From: Acanthosepion pharaonis
Lineage: Eukaryota; Mollusca; Cephalopoda; Sepiida; Sepiidae
Length of the DNA stretch: 64,000 bases
Direction: 5' to 3'
Assembly (NCBI GenBank): GCA_903632075.3
Contig: CAHIKZ030002625.1
Span: forward strand, 124,001-188,000
Below the pieces are notes generated by a model. It saw only the letters and a list, made by a program, of their open reading frames with translations. It did not search any database and was not told the DNA's origin. Made by a program: the position numbers and the translations under genes. The stretch's first letter is position 1. Each line of letters opens with the position of its first letter. Positions 47,095 to 56,764 of the stretch are shown here, in pieces.

Positions 47095-47900
47095 TTTCTT
47101 TTTAATCATTTCACCCCAAGCAAGACACTAAAACCACTAAGATGCAAGAGGTTACTGAGTATTAGAGAATATGAGAAAAATATACTATTAAGGAGAGAAG
47201 ACAATAAAAGAACAACAATTAAGACAGAAGATAACTATTGACATTGCATGTAAATTTTTGAACATCAAAGTTGACTGGGAAGCAGAAAGCCAAAAGAGAG
47301 TTTCAAAAGTAAGAAGTTCAATAGAAGAAATTGTTAGCATAAAATTTACAGTTACATCTAACTATTTCAACCGTAAAATGATGAGACCTTGCTGCCAATC
47401 TAGTACTGCTCTTAAATTCATAGAGTCTATGTACCACAAACAAAAGTTCATCAGAACAATTACCATAACAGTGTTTATAGAAACAGCATGGTGAAGCTAC
47501 ATTATGGAAGTGGGAAAGTGACTGAAGCCAAGATGCTAGGTAAGAACCAATGACATTGCAGATTCTTCTTTGGATTTTATCAAAAATCTCTAAATATATA
47601 GCAGGAGTACCAGACCAGATGTGACATCAATATTCAAAGCAAGGACAAATGGTAGACTTATAAATATGTAAGATAAATTCTGTTGAGGAAAATTGTCTAG
47701 TTCAACACAATGAACCAACTTTCTTAGCTGCAGACATAGCAATTGATTCAATATACTCTTTCCACTTCATAATCAATGGAAAATGTTAGTCCAAGAATAC
47801 TGGATAAAATGTTTCTTCATGTTTATGATTCCATTGCTTCACATTTTCAGCAGCATCTGTACCAAAATGGTCATTGCCAGGAAAAAAATAAAATCCTGTT
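47095..47900 (-). pseudogene. Jockey-like LINE 3' fragment, minus strand
   Basis: On the minus strand it ends in CTTGGGGTGAAATGATTAAA. Upstream pieces match the C-terminal region of the family (CNVIG-type text near 47560, IYKS...EYCCHI-type text near 47620, LRKLVHCVELDNF near 47730). It extends further 5' than the other tails, but all frames are broken. Confidence 0.65.
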
Positions 47901-47968
47901 TGTAGATTCTATTAAATTTTGAAAATTAAATCTATTTTAACAAACACTGATTTTATAATCATTCAAAG

Positions 47969-48397
47969 TACCATAAATGCTCAATTTAGCAGCTGGAGTG
48001 GTTATTTTAAAGAAAGCCTATTTTGATTAAATTAACATTTTTACCATTGTTAAGGACACAGTTTTTTTTCATGAAATAAGTCTTGAAAATCTGCCATGCA
48101 TCCTTAAGGATGAAAGTTAGGTGTTTTCATAGGCCTATACTAACCCCAGAGGAAGGTTATCTATGTTATAATTCATGATGTTATTAAAGTTTTTGAAACT
48201 TATTTCACAAAACAAAACTGTGACCTTGATACCAGCAAATCTTGTCTTTCAGATCAAAATAAGAGCTAATTCGAATCTCAAATATATTCATTTAGTTACC
48301 CCAGAGCGCTTATTCGAGAGAGGTGCTTATTTTAAATTCTTTGGAGAAAAATAGGGCAGTTATTCGAGAGGAAACAATAAATTGAGCATTTACGGTA
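47969..48397. mobile_element. TIR MITE, about 430 bp
   Basis: TACCATAAATGCTCAATTTA (47969-47988) matches the inverse of 48378-48397 (TACCGTAAATGCTCAATTTA) with one mismatch in 20. Just inside the right end, TTATTCGAGAG occurs twice. No coding sequence. TA may be the target site. Confidence 0.65.
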
Positions 48398-48499
48398 TGT
48401 GTTCATTTTTTGAGACACACTGTTAATATTAAACTTATTTGGTAACAAACCAAATTATTTTTAACATTTTCCAATGGTATATTTAAAATGTGATACAGT

Positions 48500-49335
48500 A
48501 ATTGAAGAAAATAATTTGATTCAGGAAATAAATTCTCTCCAATTATTTCTGATGTTAATATATCAGGGAAGAATTGTTTTCATTGTATATGCCTTAATAT
48601 GACAGCAAAAGATACAGCATAAATTGAAAACTTACTACAATCCAGCGACCACCCCCGACCAGTATTTTAAAAATAATTTTCTATTTGTTTGTGTGTGTGT
48701 AAACATGCTGATTTTTTGTTAATACAGGTGTCCATACATGACATTGTCCATAAATAAGAGGGGTAACTATAGTAAATTTAAAGCCAAAGTACCTAAAATT
48801 TAATATAAGATTATGGTGTAGTTAAAATATTATATAAAAAAGCACACAGGTTATATTTATGATCAAATACAATAAAATTTATTGTCTGATGTATTGCAAG
48901 TGCTTTGAACAGATTGCATGGTTCTTTGAGGTTCTAACAGGCATCAACTGCCCTTTCCTCATCATGCAGAGCTTGATGTCCTTGTGCCCTACATGCCTGA
49001 TAGTGAACTCTGCTACCTTGAGCTCTTGGCAATAGTCTTCATCGATTTCCAGCGGGGGTCATTGATGATGATGTCCTGGACCTGCTGGACAAACTCCTCT
49101 ATCCCTATGTCATCTGAGTGCTTAGATTGTGTTTCTTTTTTGGGCAGATATGACCCTTTACTCATTCCTGACATTGAGCACAAAGGTCCTGGCCACTTTC
49201 AAGAAGCTGCCTATCTCCGAGTCGCTATGTTTGGCAGTTGATGCTATGAGCATGGCATGACTCTTCATTTCTTGTGTCAGATTGGAAGCTGCCATGTTAA
49301 AGGTCTTGATATGTCTGAAAGAGAAATGAGAATAG
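48500..49335 (-). mobile_element. Internally deleted mariner-like element, copy 2 (interrupted)
   Basis: The flanks and coding remnant match copies 1 and 3. A ~250-bp R1 segment (48616-48863) sits inside its 3' region, between GCAAAAGATAC and AATACAATAAAATTTATTG, where the other two copies are continuous. The acceptor-like TTTCTCTTTCAG is kept near 49316. Confidence 0.6.
48870..49295 (-). pseudogene. Mariner HTH remnant, copy 2
   Basis: Starts MAASNLTQEMKSHAMLIAST at 49295, keeps the first HTH (SDSEIGSFLKVARTF) and stops after 45 residues at 49158. The second HTH is out of frame, and the C-terminal DEERAVDAC is followed by a stop. Confidence 0.65.
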
Positions 49336-49539
49336 TAAAATTTGGTGCATGCACCGAGGTAGTAGATTGTTTTCCTTTTATGGCCTGTTAAAAAACGTGT
49401 TCTCAAACACCTGGCCCTCCTTAGATAGTTTAATGCATCTAGATCTACTGTAATTTTGAGGAAGACTTAAATTACTTGGGCCACTCATTAAAAAAAACAA
49501 AGAATTATTTTTAACAATTTTAGCATTTATTAGATTACT

Positions 49540-49930
49540 CCGCAGCATATGTCATCCCTCTCTCTCTCAGCTATACCGATAAAACCCAAAGGAATACACA
49601 GCATTACATTTGGGGCCAACTTGGGTGCAGGAGTTGCAGAAAAGTTGTCAGTGTTGACAATCAACTGCCTTCAGGGCTTCACTCTGGGTTTTCTGTCAAG
49701 ATTTACTTCCATAGCCTTTTCTATGTTTGGATATGACCACAAAGTAGTGGAGGTTTTAAATCAGGGGGGTTTCCTTCCTCTAGATGGACTGCCTTCCTGG
49801 GCTGTCAAGCTCTGTCTACTTAAAGCAACTGGTAATAAGGCACCAGATGCCCGCCTTTGCTCATTCGCTGGAGCTGGACTTAGTTGACAGAGGTATTTGA
49901 GACATATGTCAGAGAAGCATTTTATAGAGA
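49540..49930. other. GC-richer unclassified block
   Basis: About 390 bases are noticeably richer in GC, with an open plus-strand frame at 49549-49887 (MSSLSLSAIPIKPKG...). The frame has no recognised domain, splice context or start evidence. The codon pattern suits a repeat (such as a LINE 5' region read backwards) better than a gene. Confidence 0.35.
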
Positions 49931-50109
49931 GTGGGAGCTTTTCCCCACTATCACCCCCGGCTATGACAATCTTTGAAACATGTATAATATACATATATAA
50001 ACATTATGCATATCCTATATAGAATATATATAGAAACAGTCATATTATCCTCAATAGGATGATGTACAAATAATAAAGGGCAGTGATGGTGGAGTGGTGA
50101 GAATTGGTT

Positions 50110-50345
50110 GATTTGTTTTTGATAGTTTATCAACCCTTTGTGGGTTATTTAAAGCTAAAATATATTTTGGATTGCAAGAATAATTCTTTTGAGAATAACA
50201 ATGATTTTTCCAGATACAAGTTCTACTATTTAACCCAAAGCTGGGGGATGGATTCATACCTTCCCCAAGGATAAATGAATGTAACAAAGTTAGCCAGATT
50301 TCAAATCCAACTCTCCAATTTCAGAGTTGGAGAAAACTGAAACAA
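50110..50345 (-). repeat. SINE tail, minus orientation
   Basis: ATCAACCCTTTGTGGGTTATTTAAAGC, TTAACCCAAAGCTGGGGGATG and the tRNA-like end (CAAATCCAACTCTCCAATT) match 45945 and 63250 in inverse orientation. Confidence 0.6.
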
Positions 50346-51030
50346 TTATCATATACGAAATCTAATCAAAAAGTATCAGGACTACTGCTATGAAATTGTA
50401 AAAAGGCAGAATGTATGGTTGTCAGCACAAAGAAAAAAAAAACAAGATGCAAACTATGAATTTGAGATGTCAAAATCAAACAACTTTAGAAATTTAAATA
50501 TCTGGGAAGTATTTTAACAAAAGATAGAAAATTTAACAACAAAATCCAAATGTACATTGGACTAGCAAAAGATGCTTTCACAAAGCTAAGCAAAGTACTA
50601 AGAAACAGGAAAGTTATGTTAGAAACAAACAAAGAGTACTGAACTGCTATATAACCAATAAAAGCAGGACAATTTACTCACAAATGAAAAAAGAGTGGAA
50701 GTAACAGAAATGTTGTTTTAAAGAAGGGTGCTAAGGATACCAAGAACAGAGCTCAGCTTAAGGAAACAAAAAGGACACTTAGAATCAGAAAGAGCTGAAA
50801 TTTCTTGGACATAATGAGGCTTGAAGAATTTGACACTCACAGGACATAACAAGTGCAAAAGGACGTGGAGGCAGCAGGATACCTTACCTGAGCAGCTTAT
50901 GCGAATGGATAGCAGAATGGAGGCGAGGTGACAAAATGACAGACAAACTTTACTAAGAGCTCCAAAGAATAAGAAGTTGTGGAGATCTTTGATTGTCCAT
51001 ATCCTTAAGGGAGATATACAAGAAGAATGA
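50345..51030 (+). pseudogene. RTE-like LINE, RT C-terminal fragment
   Basis: Text reads FKYLGS(I)LTKDRKFNNEIQMY, then LAKDAFTKLSKVLRNRKV and later MRLEEFDTHRT, the thumb and C-terminal part of RTE/CR1-type reverse transcriptases. Stops and frameshifts abound and the catalytic core is absent. It is a different family from the Jockey-like tails. Confidence 0.6.
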
Positions 51031-51169
51031 AAGGATCAATTCTAAATTCATAAAATTATAATTTAAATTAAAATATTTTTTAAGATAGAACAGCTATTAA
51101 GAAAAAATAGAAGAGAAATTATATTTAAAATCTAATATAATAATTCAAGAAATTAATTAGATATTTATT

Positions 51170-51322
51170 CTATTTTCCATCAGAATATGGATGATCTTGG
51201 CTCTCTACAACTTCTTATCCTTTTCTAGCTTTTAATAAGGTTTGTTTTTCACCATCACTCCCACTTTCTGTTCTGTCATCTATTTATACAAGTTCATTAG
51301 ATAGCTTACTCACTTCTGTCTT
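51170..51322 (+). repeat. Unclassified repeat shared with 23160-23300
   Basis: GAATATGGATGATCTTGGCTC and the following text parallel the 23160 copy. It ends at the hairpin starting at 51323. Confidence 0.5.
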
Positions 51323-51362
51323 TTACAATACCTCATCTCATTTCTGAGATGAGGTATTGTAA
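51323..51362. repeat. Perfect 18-bp hairpin, 4-base loop
   Basis: TTACAATACCTCATCTCA (51323-51340), loop TTTC, and its exact inverse 51345-51362. The right arm resembles the native start of the SINE at 25640 (CTGAGATGAGG), so the left arm is probably an inverted copy. Confidence 0.9.
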
Positions 51363-51755
51363 CTATTTACACAATTTATATTGTTTGGACTGTTGTCTTC
51401 ATCTTTATTGTCATATTCACAACATTTTGGCCATTGTACACTCCAGCCTTCTTTGAACCAAACACTTTATTTAGTCCATGGGGATAGATTGTTCTAGTTC
51501 CATGTGCCATGCCTTTTTCAGTTAATTCCCTTCAGTAACTCAACTCTCCAACTCTTTTGTTCACCTCTGCTGTGGCCAGGTATTGAACTCACAACTCTTT
51601 GTGTAAAGCCACTGGGTTATTTCAACCAATGCTTTTATCCAATGGGCTATGTGTCCATGAGGACAGAGTGTACAATGGCCAAAACATTGTGAATATGATA
51701 ATAAAGATGAAGACAATAGTCCGAACAATGTAAATAGTGTAAATAGGTTAATCAC
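51363..51755. repeat. tRNA-derived SINE with ~80-bp inverted ends
   Basis: The left end (TTATTGTCATATTCACAACA...CATTGTACACTC) and right end (GAGTGTACAATGGCC...GAATATGATAATAAAG) are inverse copies of about 80 bp. The centre carries a minus-strand tRNA-like head with GTGAGTTCAATACCTGG. It is best explained as a minus-strand SINE abutting a plus-strand SINE tail. Confidence 0.65.
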
Positions 51756-51869
51756 TGTTTTCTTCTATCCTTCTTACCTTCAATATGTCCTCTGAGTGTC
51801 AGATTCTCCAAGCCCTCTTTAATCATTATGAAATTTCAACCATCTATTTCACAATGTTAATTATGTGCT

Positions 51870-52520
51870 ACTTCACTTCATATTTTGCTCAATTCATTTA
51901 GTTGTGATTTTCATCCAAATCTTTTATGATATAGACAATAATATATGCTAAGAAATAACTTCTCTCATCTACTTTCAGATGTTAATATTACTTTCATTGT
52001 ATTTACATTATCATGACAGCAAAAGATACTCTTAAACACAATAAAGTTTACTATCTAGATCTATTGCAAGTAATTTGATTGAATCACCTGATTCTCCTGT
52101 GTCTTGTTGGGCACGAGCAGTCCTCTCCTTATCTTGTAGAATGTCCTCATGCACCACACGTCTGATTGTAGACTCTGCCACCTTGAGCTGCTTGGCAATA
52201 GCTCTCATCGACTTGCTGGGGCTGTTGAGGATGATGTCCTGAACTTGCTGGATGAACTCTGCCGTCCTAATGATGTCTGACCGTTTAGAATGTTTCTTTC
52301 TCTTAGCCACTGATGACACATCTCCACCAGAGGCCTTCAGCTCATTTCTGACCTTGAATACAAAGGACCTGGCCACTTTGAAGAAATTGGCTATCTCCGA
52401 GTCACTGTGGTTAGCAGCAAGGGCTACAAGCACAGCATGCCTCTTCATTTCACGTGTCTGATTGGAAGATGTCATGTTAATGCCCTTGATATATCTGAAA
52501 GAGAAACAACAATGCTAACA
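51870..52520 (-). mobile_element. Internally deleted mariner-like element, copy 3
   Basis: The most complete of the three copies. The 3' region includes GCAAAAGATACT and ATTACTTTCATTGTATTTAC, and the 5' region has TGTTTCTCTTTCAG, acceptor-like, just before ATATATCAAGGGC. The catalytic region is missing at the same place as in copies 1 and 2. Confidence 0.65.
52032..52475 (-). CDS. Mariner-derived HTH protein without catalytic domain, 147 residues
   Basis: The frame is intact from MTSSNQTREMK (52475) to KLYCV-stop (52032). Residues ~1-50 hold the first helix-turn-helix (AANHSDSEIANFFKVARSFV). A basic linker follows (KRKKHSKRS, ~residue 68). The second HTH (SMRAIAKQLKVAESTIRRVV) covers ~residues 90-112. 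After VHEDI the sequence jumps to the element's C-terminal ~35 residues. The family's central DDE/D domain of ~200 residues is absent. The protein could bind mariner ends and compete with a full transposase, but nothing shows that it is expressed. The start is preceded by a splice-acceptor-like site. Confidence 0.6.
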   Translation of the reverse strand: MTSSNQTREMKRHAVLVALAANHSDSEIANFFKVARSFVFKVRNELKASGGDVSSVAKRKKHSKRSDIIRTAEFIQQVQDIILNSPSKSMRAIAKQLKVAESTIRRVVHEDILQDKERTARAQQDTGESGDSIKLLAIDLDSKLYCV

Positions 52521-52539
52521 TTTGGTGCATTCTATATAA

Positions 52540-52689
52540 GATAATACTGTCCGGTGAATGTCGGTTTACGGCATACAGATGTCTTGAACCCATGTTCTGT
52601 TCAAGATATAACATCCAGGAATGGGAGCTAACAATCGGAATGAGCAGAATACCGTCTTTGTGAATCTTAGGGAGACTGTACACTCCCAT
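52540..52689 (-). pseudogene. Penelope-like RT N-terminal fragment, minus strand
   Basis: The frame reads GVYSLPKIHKDGILLIPIVSS, the 'LPKIHK...PIVSS' motif of Penelope-like reverse transcriptases, then loses similarity. It starts exactly where the plus-strand nuclease fragment begins. Confidence 0.55.
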
Positions 52690-53150
52690 ATAACCATTAG
52701 GACAACCTTCAAAAGCTGGACGACACTTTGCAGATATCTCTCCCGAGTAAGACCCCCCCCATAGAGGAGAACATGACTAAAGACTGTGTCTACGCTATCT
52801 CGTGCAGCTGCAGAAAGAAATATAAAGGGGAGACAGGCCTCCCACTTAAGAAAAGTCTTGAACACCAGAAATCTGAAACATAAGGGGAAGTGGAAAAATC
52901 AGTTGTGACTGACTACATATGGAGTGGAAAGGGAGATCACCACCCTCTGTGGGATCAGGTTGAAATTATAGACAAAGAAAATCTTTGGAAAATTTGTAAA
53001 CTTAAGGAATCAGCACATATGATAGGCCACAAAATCTCCTGAGCCAACCAAGCATAGAAATGAATACAATATGGGAACCAGAAATAAGGAGTGCCAGAGA
53101 AAAGCAATAATAACAACAAAACTTGCAATATGAGCACTGGTAAAATAGTT
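52690..53150 (+). pseudogene. Penelope-like GIY-YIG nuclease fragment
   Basis: The plus strand reads TIRTTFKSWTTLCRYLSRV, then KDCVYAISCSCRKKYKGETG with the nuclease pattern, then KSLEHQK, GDHHPLWDQVEIIDKE and LKESAHMIG. It is fairly well kept to about 53060. The RT core that should precede it is absent; only an inverted RT piece adjoins. Confidence 0.7.
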
Positions 53151-53189
53151 GCTTGAAGACATTAGGTTTATAATACCCAGAAATTCATA

Positions 53190-53440
53190 CACAAGGACAC
53201 ATGTTACAGTGGATTAGTTAGTGACAGGACCCAGAGTGTGAGTTCAATACCTGATTAAGGCAGTGGAGAACTTTGACAGGGGAATTAACAGGAGATAACT
53301 GATAACTGACATGGCATGTGGAATTAGGACAGTCTACCCCAGTGAGCGAAATAGTTCAGTTCGACATTCCAACCACCTAAAGAAATGTTGTGATAAATAT
53401 GGCGACAAAGATGTAAATAGTATAATCTGATTTGAAACAA
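53190..53440 (+). repeat. tRNA-derived SINE
   Basis: Head AAGGACACATGTTACAGTGG, B-box-like GTGAGTTCAATACCTG near 53240, tail GGACAGTCTACCCCAGTGAG and AAATGTTGTGATAAATATGG. Confidence 0.65.
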
Positions 53441-53499
53441 ATATTCCTTTAAACTTAAAATATCACAGAAATGCAGTTTTTAACACAACAATTGTGTTG

Positions 53500-54345
53500 A
53501 CAGTTTGAAGTTTACCTAATGTTTTTCTATGTCTATAAAATGTACTTGAGGAATATAACATAAGCATATTTTTAATATAATTTTTAACTACTCAGTCATT
53601 TTAAAAATGCAGTAAAATATTGTCTATAACCTAATGAATTTTAAGTACTTTGGCTCTAAATTTATTATATCACTCTTATTTTCTGCTGATGTTATGTATG
53701 GACGTCTGTATTTACAAAAATCAGCATGTTTATATGTACAAAAAAATTTTTTAATTCTTTTTAAAATATTGGGGGTCGATGAATTGTACTATGATTTATG
53801 ATTAGTAAATATTGTTTTTAATAACAATATCACCTAACCTCTGCAAAGTAAGACATAAGTTTTATAAAATGCAAACAATTCATTTTTTAAAAGTTCATTA
53901 TTCATTGAAAGATATTTTTTTTCAAACAATAATGTCCATCTTATTCATAAGCAATTAAAAGTTTTTCTAATTGAATTTTAGTTTGAATTTTTTATTTTAC
54001 GATTTGGAGCAGGTTTTTGGTAACTTGGCATCTTATTTTACAAAAAGGAGTTCGGCTTTTAAGTGGCACAAAATTTAATTTCTCGAAATTTCCTAAAATT
54101 AAGTAAGTAGTCGGGGAACAGATGTAAAAAAAATATATATATTGACAAGATTTTCTAAAGGAAAACATTTCTAAAATAATTTCATTCATTTTTGAATAAG
54201 TCCTGAAAGTCCGACAATTATTTTATTTTTGCAAGAATTTCCAAATCAATGTGTTTTTCACCGCCATAAAGACGCTAAATTTCCTATACTAATCTTTAGC
54301 CAACTCTCTGGCACACACACAAAAAAAATTTAAACCAAAATTTCG
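53500..54345 (+). repeat. Dispersed repeat R1
   Basis: Matches the inverse of 3370-4315 over most of its length and 34440-34620 near its end (GAATAAGTCCTGAAAGTCC, GCAAGAATTTCCAAATCAAT, CACCGCCATAAAGACGCT). Confidence 0.6.
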
Positions 54346-54355
54346 AACATTCTAA

Positions 54356-54440
54356 AAAGTATTTGTTAAGCGGAACGACCAAAAATTTTTGTTTGATTAA
54401 TCAAAAATGTTTTGGTCTCTCCGCTTAACAAATATTTTAG
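54356..54440. repeat. Imperfect ~40-bp palindrome
   Basis: TATTTGTTAAGCGGAACGACCAAAA on the left mirrors TTTTGGTCTCTCCGCTTAACAAATA on the right with a few mismatches. TTTGATTAATCAAA lies at the centre. Confidence 0.8.
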
Positions 54441-54524
54441 ACGATAAAACTTTATTTTTATTAAGTTTGGGGAATATTTCATCATGGCTTGCTAATTTTT
54501 TAGCGAGTCAGTGGCGATAAAAAG

Positions 54525-54608
54525 AATTAAAACTTTTCTAATGAAAAAAAAGTCTTAGACTAGTAACTTACTAGTCTAAGACTTTTTTTCATTAGAAAAG
54601 TTTTAATT
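54525..54608. repeat. Near-perfect 41-bp palindrome
   Basis: The left arm 54525-54566 and right arm 54568-54608 are exact inverses apart from one extra A in the left A-run, with a single central C. Both contain CTTAGACTAGTAA or its inverse and AATTAAAACTTTTCTAATG or its inverse. Confidence 0.9.
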
Positions 54609-55129
54609 GTTTTTATTGTTCTAGGCAAGAACTAGTGAAACCACAGCTAAAGTGTACCCAGAGTACAAGCATTAATTTCTTTTTAGAATAATTCATAAAA
54701 TAAATAAAATTACCTAACGATTCGATGAATTAAAAAATGTAATAACTTAAAAGTAAAACTAAATGATATTTTTTTTTTTCATTTGGCTTAGAATTCACTT
54801 TTTTTTTAAATTTACTTTCTTTGTGGTGTAGCAAAATAAAGTTCTTTAGCACCAGCAAAATTACGAAAAAAATCTGCAAACAACAAATTATCCAGCGATG
54901 AAAGGCAATAGTAGAAAAAGTGATTGGTGCGCACTATTTCTTTTTTGTTTATTTTCAAGTCCATAGAAAAAAAAAATCAGAATAAAAACAAAATATAGGA
55001 GTCCCTTTTTAAGTAAAACTACTTAAATTACCGAGAAAAAAAAATTCTGTTGTGTTTGTTACAGAAGTTGAATAATTTATTTTATTTAGCTGCTTAAGGG
55101 TACAGCTGGTTAACTATCTGGTCTTGAAA

Positions 55130-55690
55130 GCTCGTACATGGAGAAATTAAACAGAACTTTCCTGGTTTTGATGTGTTTGGTCGACCATACAATTAAACAG
55201 GGAAACGTCATCTGTTATGAAAAGCGATGCAAACAGTCTTTCTTTCATTACTTATGTTGCACGCCAATAAGTCTGAAATTATAGTGTAAACAACCCATTT
55301 TTTAAAAATCATAAATCAAGTAATATTTTGTCAAAATCGACTATGATGATGCAGCCGTTACTATAATAATTTGATTGAATATTGTTGATGTTGATGAATG
55401 GAAAAGTTGAGCTGATGAGTACAATCAAACAAAAATGAATTGATCATCGAAAAGACTGAGTTTGCAATTTTATTACTGTTTGCTAATCTTAGTAAAATAA
55501 ACTTTCAAACACTTACAAGTTTTGGTTGGTTCCGTATTTGAAAAAGATGCAATGGATTTAGTAAGAAGATTTACTCAAATAATTTTAACCTCGATAGGCT
55601 TACCCTTTGCTTTGAGAATGGATTTTCGTATCTCAATGCTTGAAGAGCGCTATTAAAAAAGAAACTTACAGTGGTAACCAAACTCAATGC
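55130..55690 (-). promoter_or_regulatory. Duplicated first-exon/promoter module, copy 3
   Basis: The minus-strand exon segment (CAAATACGGAACCAACCAAA...) ends at 55517 before GTAAGTGTTT. It lacks ~18 bases present at the exon end of copies 1 and 2. Upstream it shares CAATGCTTGAAGAGCG (55637), and downstream TTGGTCGACCATAC (55178). No translated product is evident. Confidence 0.5.
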
Positions 55691-55810
55691 AATAGTTTTA
55701 TTTATTTTCTAAATAAAATATATTTTTAAAAAAATTCTACCAAATCAAATAAAACATAAAATACACTGAAATAAGTAATCACCTCGTTAATAGGTCTTCT
55801 TACCCTACTA

Positions 55811-56536
55811 CAGGTTGAGCCTCCTTTATCTGAAATTCTCAAATCCAAAAGTTTTTCAGCTGCTGACATGACTTGCCACAAATGGAACATTTCAAAAAGC
55901 ACTGGAAAGGTTCCTAGCTGATGAGCAGCTGTTATAAGTAACCTCATCTGCTCTGGGTGGAGGTAACCCAGCCCAGCTACTTAGCCTACATTGGCATCAG
56001 TTTTTGTTACCAGTTGTCATAGCAACACTTTCATTCGTGGATTACTTACCAGATGTTTCATGCTCAGTAAAGATATTATTCAAAATGTCAAAAAGTCCAG
56101 CATTTATATATTTTTTGTAAGTAAGGATCATGTTTTTTGTACATGTACAGAAAGTACAAAACATTATTTTTACTACATGAAATCTTAATTTCACCACTTA
56201 AAAATCTGTGTGACCATTACATGACTAGTGTCATTATTTGTATCTGTATGTGTGCAAAATTTACTAAATTTTATATAAAACTACTTTCAGGGTATATATT
56301 ATTTATATAAAACTATCTTCAGGGTATATGTTATAAAACTACCTTCAAGGTATATATAAAAGCTGTGTTATGAAATGTAAAGGGCTATCGTATTTATGCT
56401 TGAGTTCCATTCCTAAGCTGACTCATTTTATAGATGCTATATACAAATTAAGTTACCTGTATTCCAAAATCAAAACAAAATCTGAAAACTGAAGCACTTC
56501 CAGTCCCAAGAATTTGGGATAAAGTTTCTTAACCTG
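55811..56536. mobile_element. Tigger/pogo-like MITE, 726 bp
   Basis: Flanked by TA on both sides. The left end reads CAGGTTGAGCCTCCTTTATC, the inverted right end CAGGTTAAGAAACTTTATCC, followed by ...CTTGGGACTGGAAGTGCTTC-type text. These closely resemble Tigger-family ends known from vertebrates. Inside are three tandem copies of ATAAAACTA(C/T)CTTCA(G/A)GGTATAT (56270-56360). No transposase frame remains. Confidence 0.7.
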
Positions 56537-56764
56537 TATTAATTCATAGGAACAGTTAATTAATACAATATGGTAGAAACCCGAATAAATTATTTTTCTA
56601 CATGTTAATATATGCTTCTTGTCATTCTATACTGTTTGTCAAAAATATTATTTGGGGCTTTCGTTTTAATTTGCTGTTAGTGTAATATGTAATTCACATT
56701 AAGAAATACCAAATGATCTCAAATGAATTTAACATCAATGAGGAACCTTTGTTTTAGGAGAGAT

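Noticed and set aside
49549..49887. 112-residue plus-strand frame as a gene
   Set aside because: No recognised domain, no splice or promoter context; the GC-richer block is more likely a repeat read in reverse.
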